Origin: Inonotus obliquus
Taxonomy: Eukaryota > Basidiomycota > Agaricomycetes > Hymenochaetales > Hymenochaetaceae
Direction of reading: 5' to 3'
Length of the DNA stretch: 25,414 bases
NCBI GenBank assembly: GCA_032164295.1
Contig: JAJHTX010000021.1
Span: forward strand, 1-25,414
Under the pieces are notes generated by a model. That model saw nothing but the letters and a program-made list of their open reading frames with translations. It was not told the origin of the DNA and did not search any database. Made by a program: the position numbers and the translations under genes. Each line of letters starts with the position of its first letter. The stretch's first letter is position 1. Below are positions 14,793-25,414 of this stretch, piece after piece.

Positions 14793-14863
14793 ATCTATTT
14801 AGTGTATAGAGTGCACACTAGAACTTTATTCTAGTAGAGTAAGTTTAAATCTTACAATGGTTG
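14793..14863 (+). tRNA. Possible tRNA-Lys (anticodon UUU) before cox1
   Basis: This 71-nt cloverleaf has acceptor ATCTATT/AATGGTT (six of seven pairs with one G-U, one T-T), a short D arm GTG...CAC, anticodon stem CTAGA/TCTAG with loop ACTTTAT (anticodon TTT, but C at position 33), and a perfect T arm GTAAG TTTAAAT CTTAC. It lacks the GG of the D loop. It lies 62 nt upstream of the cox1 start. It is either a divergent functional tRNA or a degenerating one. Confidence 0.45.
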
Positions 14864-14922
14864 TATAAAAATTATTTAATCAAAAAGCGCCAAGAAGTCA
14901 AAATTGAAAAAGAATAGCTTAA

Positions 14923-25414
<10,492 letters not shown>

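Overview
The window is a stretch of fungal mitochondrial genome, most likely from an agaricomycete basidiomycete. It is strongly AT-rich and carries rps3, atp8, a cluster of mitochondrial tRNAs and an intron-packed cox1 on the + strand. The cox1 product begins [18 protein letters not shown], a typical basidiomycete form. The genus cannot be told from the sequence. No rRNA or CRISPR array is visible.

Layout. Positions 1-6262 (+ strand) hold rps3, a broken plasmid-type membrane-protein gene, a decayed tRNA, trnL(UAA), atp8, a 110-residue ORF resembling the N-terminus of the plasmid DNA polymerase, a frameshifted second copy of that ORF, and trnD, trnG, trnR, trnM, trnE and trnS.

Positions 6451-14690 (- strand) are an island of mitochondrial-plasmid origin. 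It contains one intact family-B DNA polymerase (dpo), an N-terminal dpo fragment at the left end, a C-terminal dpo fragment at the right end, two paralogous two-helix membrane proteins, a 376-residue membrane ORF with an acidic repeat tail, two 61-nt tRNA-like elements, and paired noncoding blocks that include a hairpin conserved by compensatory change. Read along the - strand the order is dpo C-part, linker, whole dpo, linker, orf376, dpo N-part. This is what a head-to-tail array of a [linker + dpo] unit, broken inside dpo at both ends, would leave.

Positions 14926-25414 (+ strand) are the 5' part of cox1, with nine exons (the last cut by the window end) and eight group I introns. Exon sequence is only 923 of 10,489 bases. 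Two adjacent exons are 11 nt each, and the catalytic HPEVY motif is split by introns. Seven introns carry LAGLIDADG ORFs continuous in frame with the upstream exon; intron 1 has none. Intron 6 is visibly GC-richer than its neighbours and sits at the FFG|HPEV site also used by the mobile angiosperm cox1 intron. The intron 7 endonuclease has lost both catalytic acids, and the intron 5 enzyme has lost one.

Together, the resident genes serve mitochondrial translation (rps3, tRNAs) and respiration (cox1, atp8). Most of the remaining sequence is selfish: an old plasmid integration and homing introns in various states of activity and decay. Splice sites were placed by restoring the conserved Cox1 reading with U at the 5' exon end and G at the intron end. 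All fit except the 3' end of intron 4.
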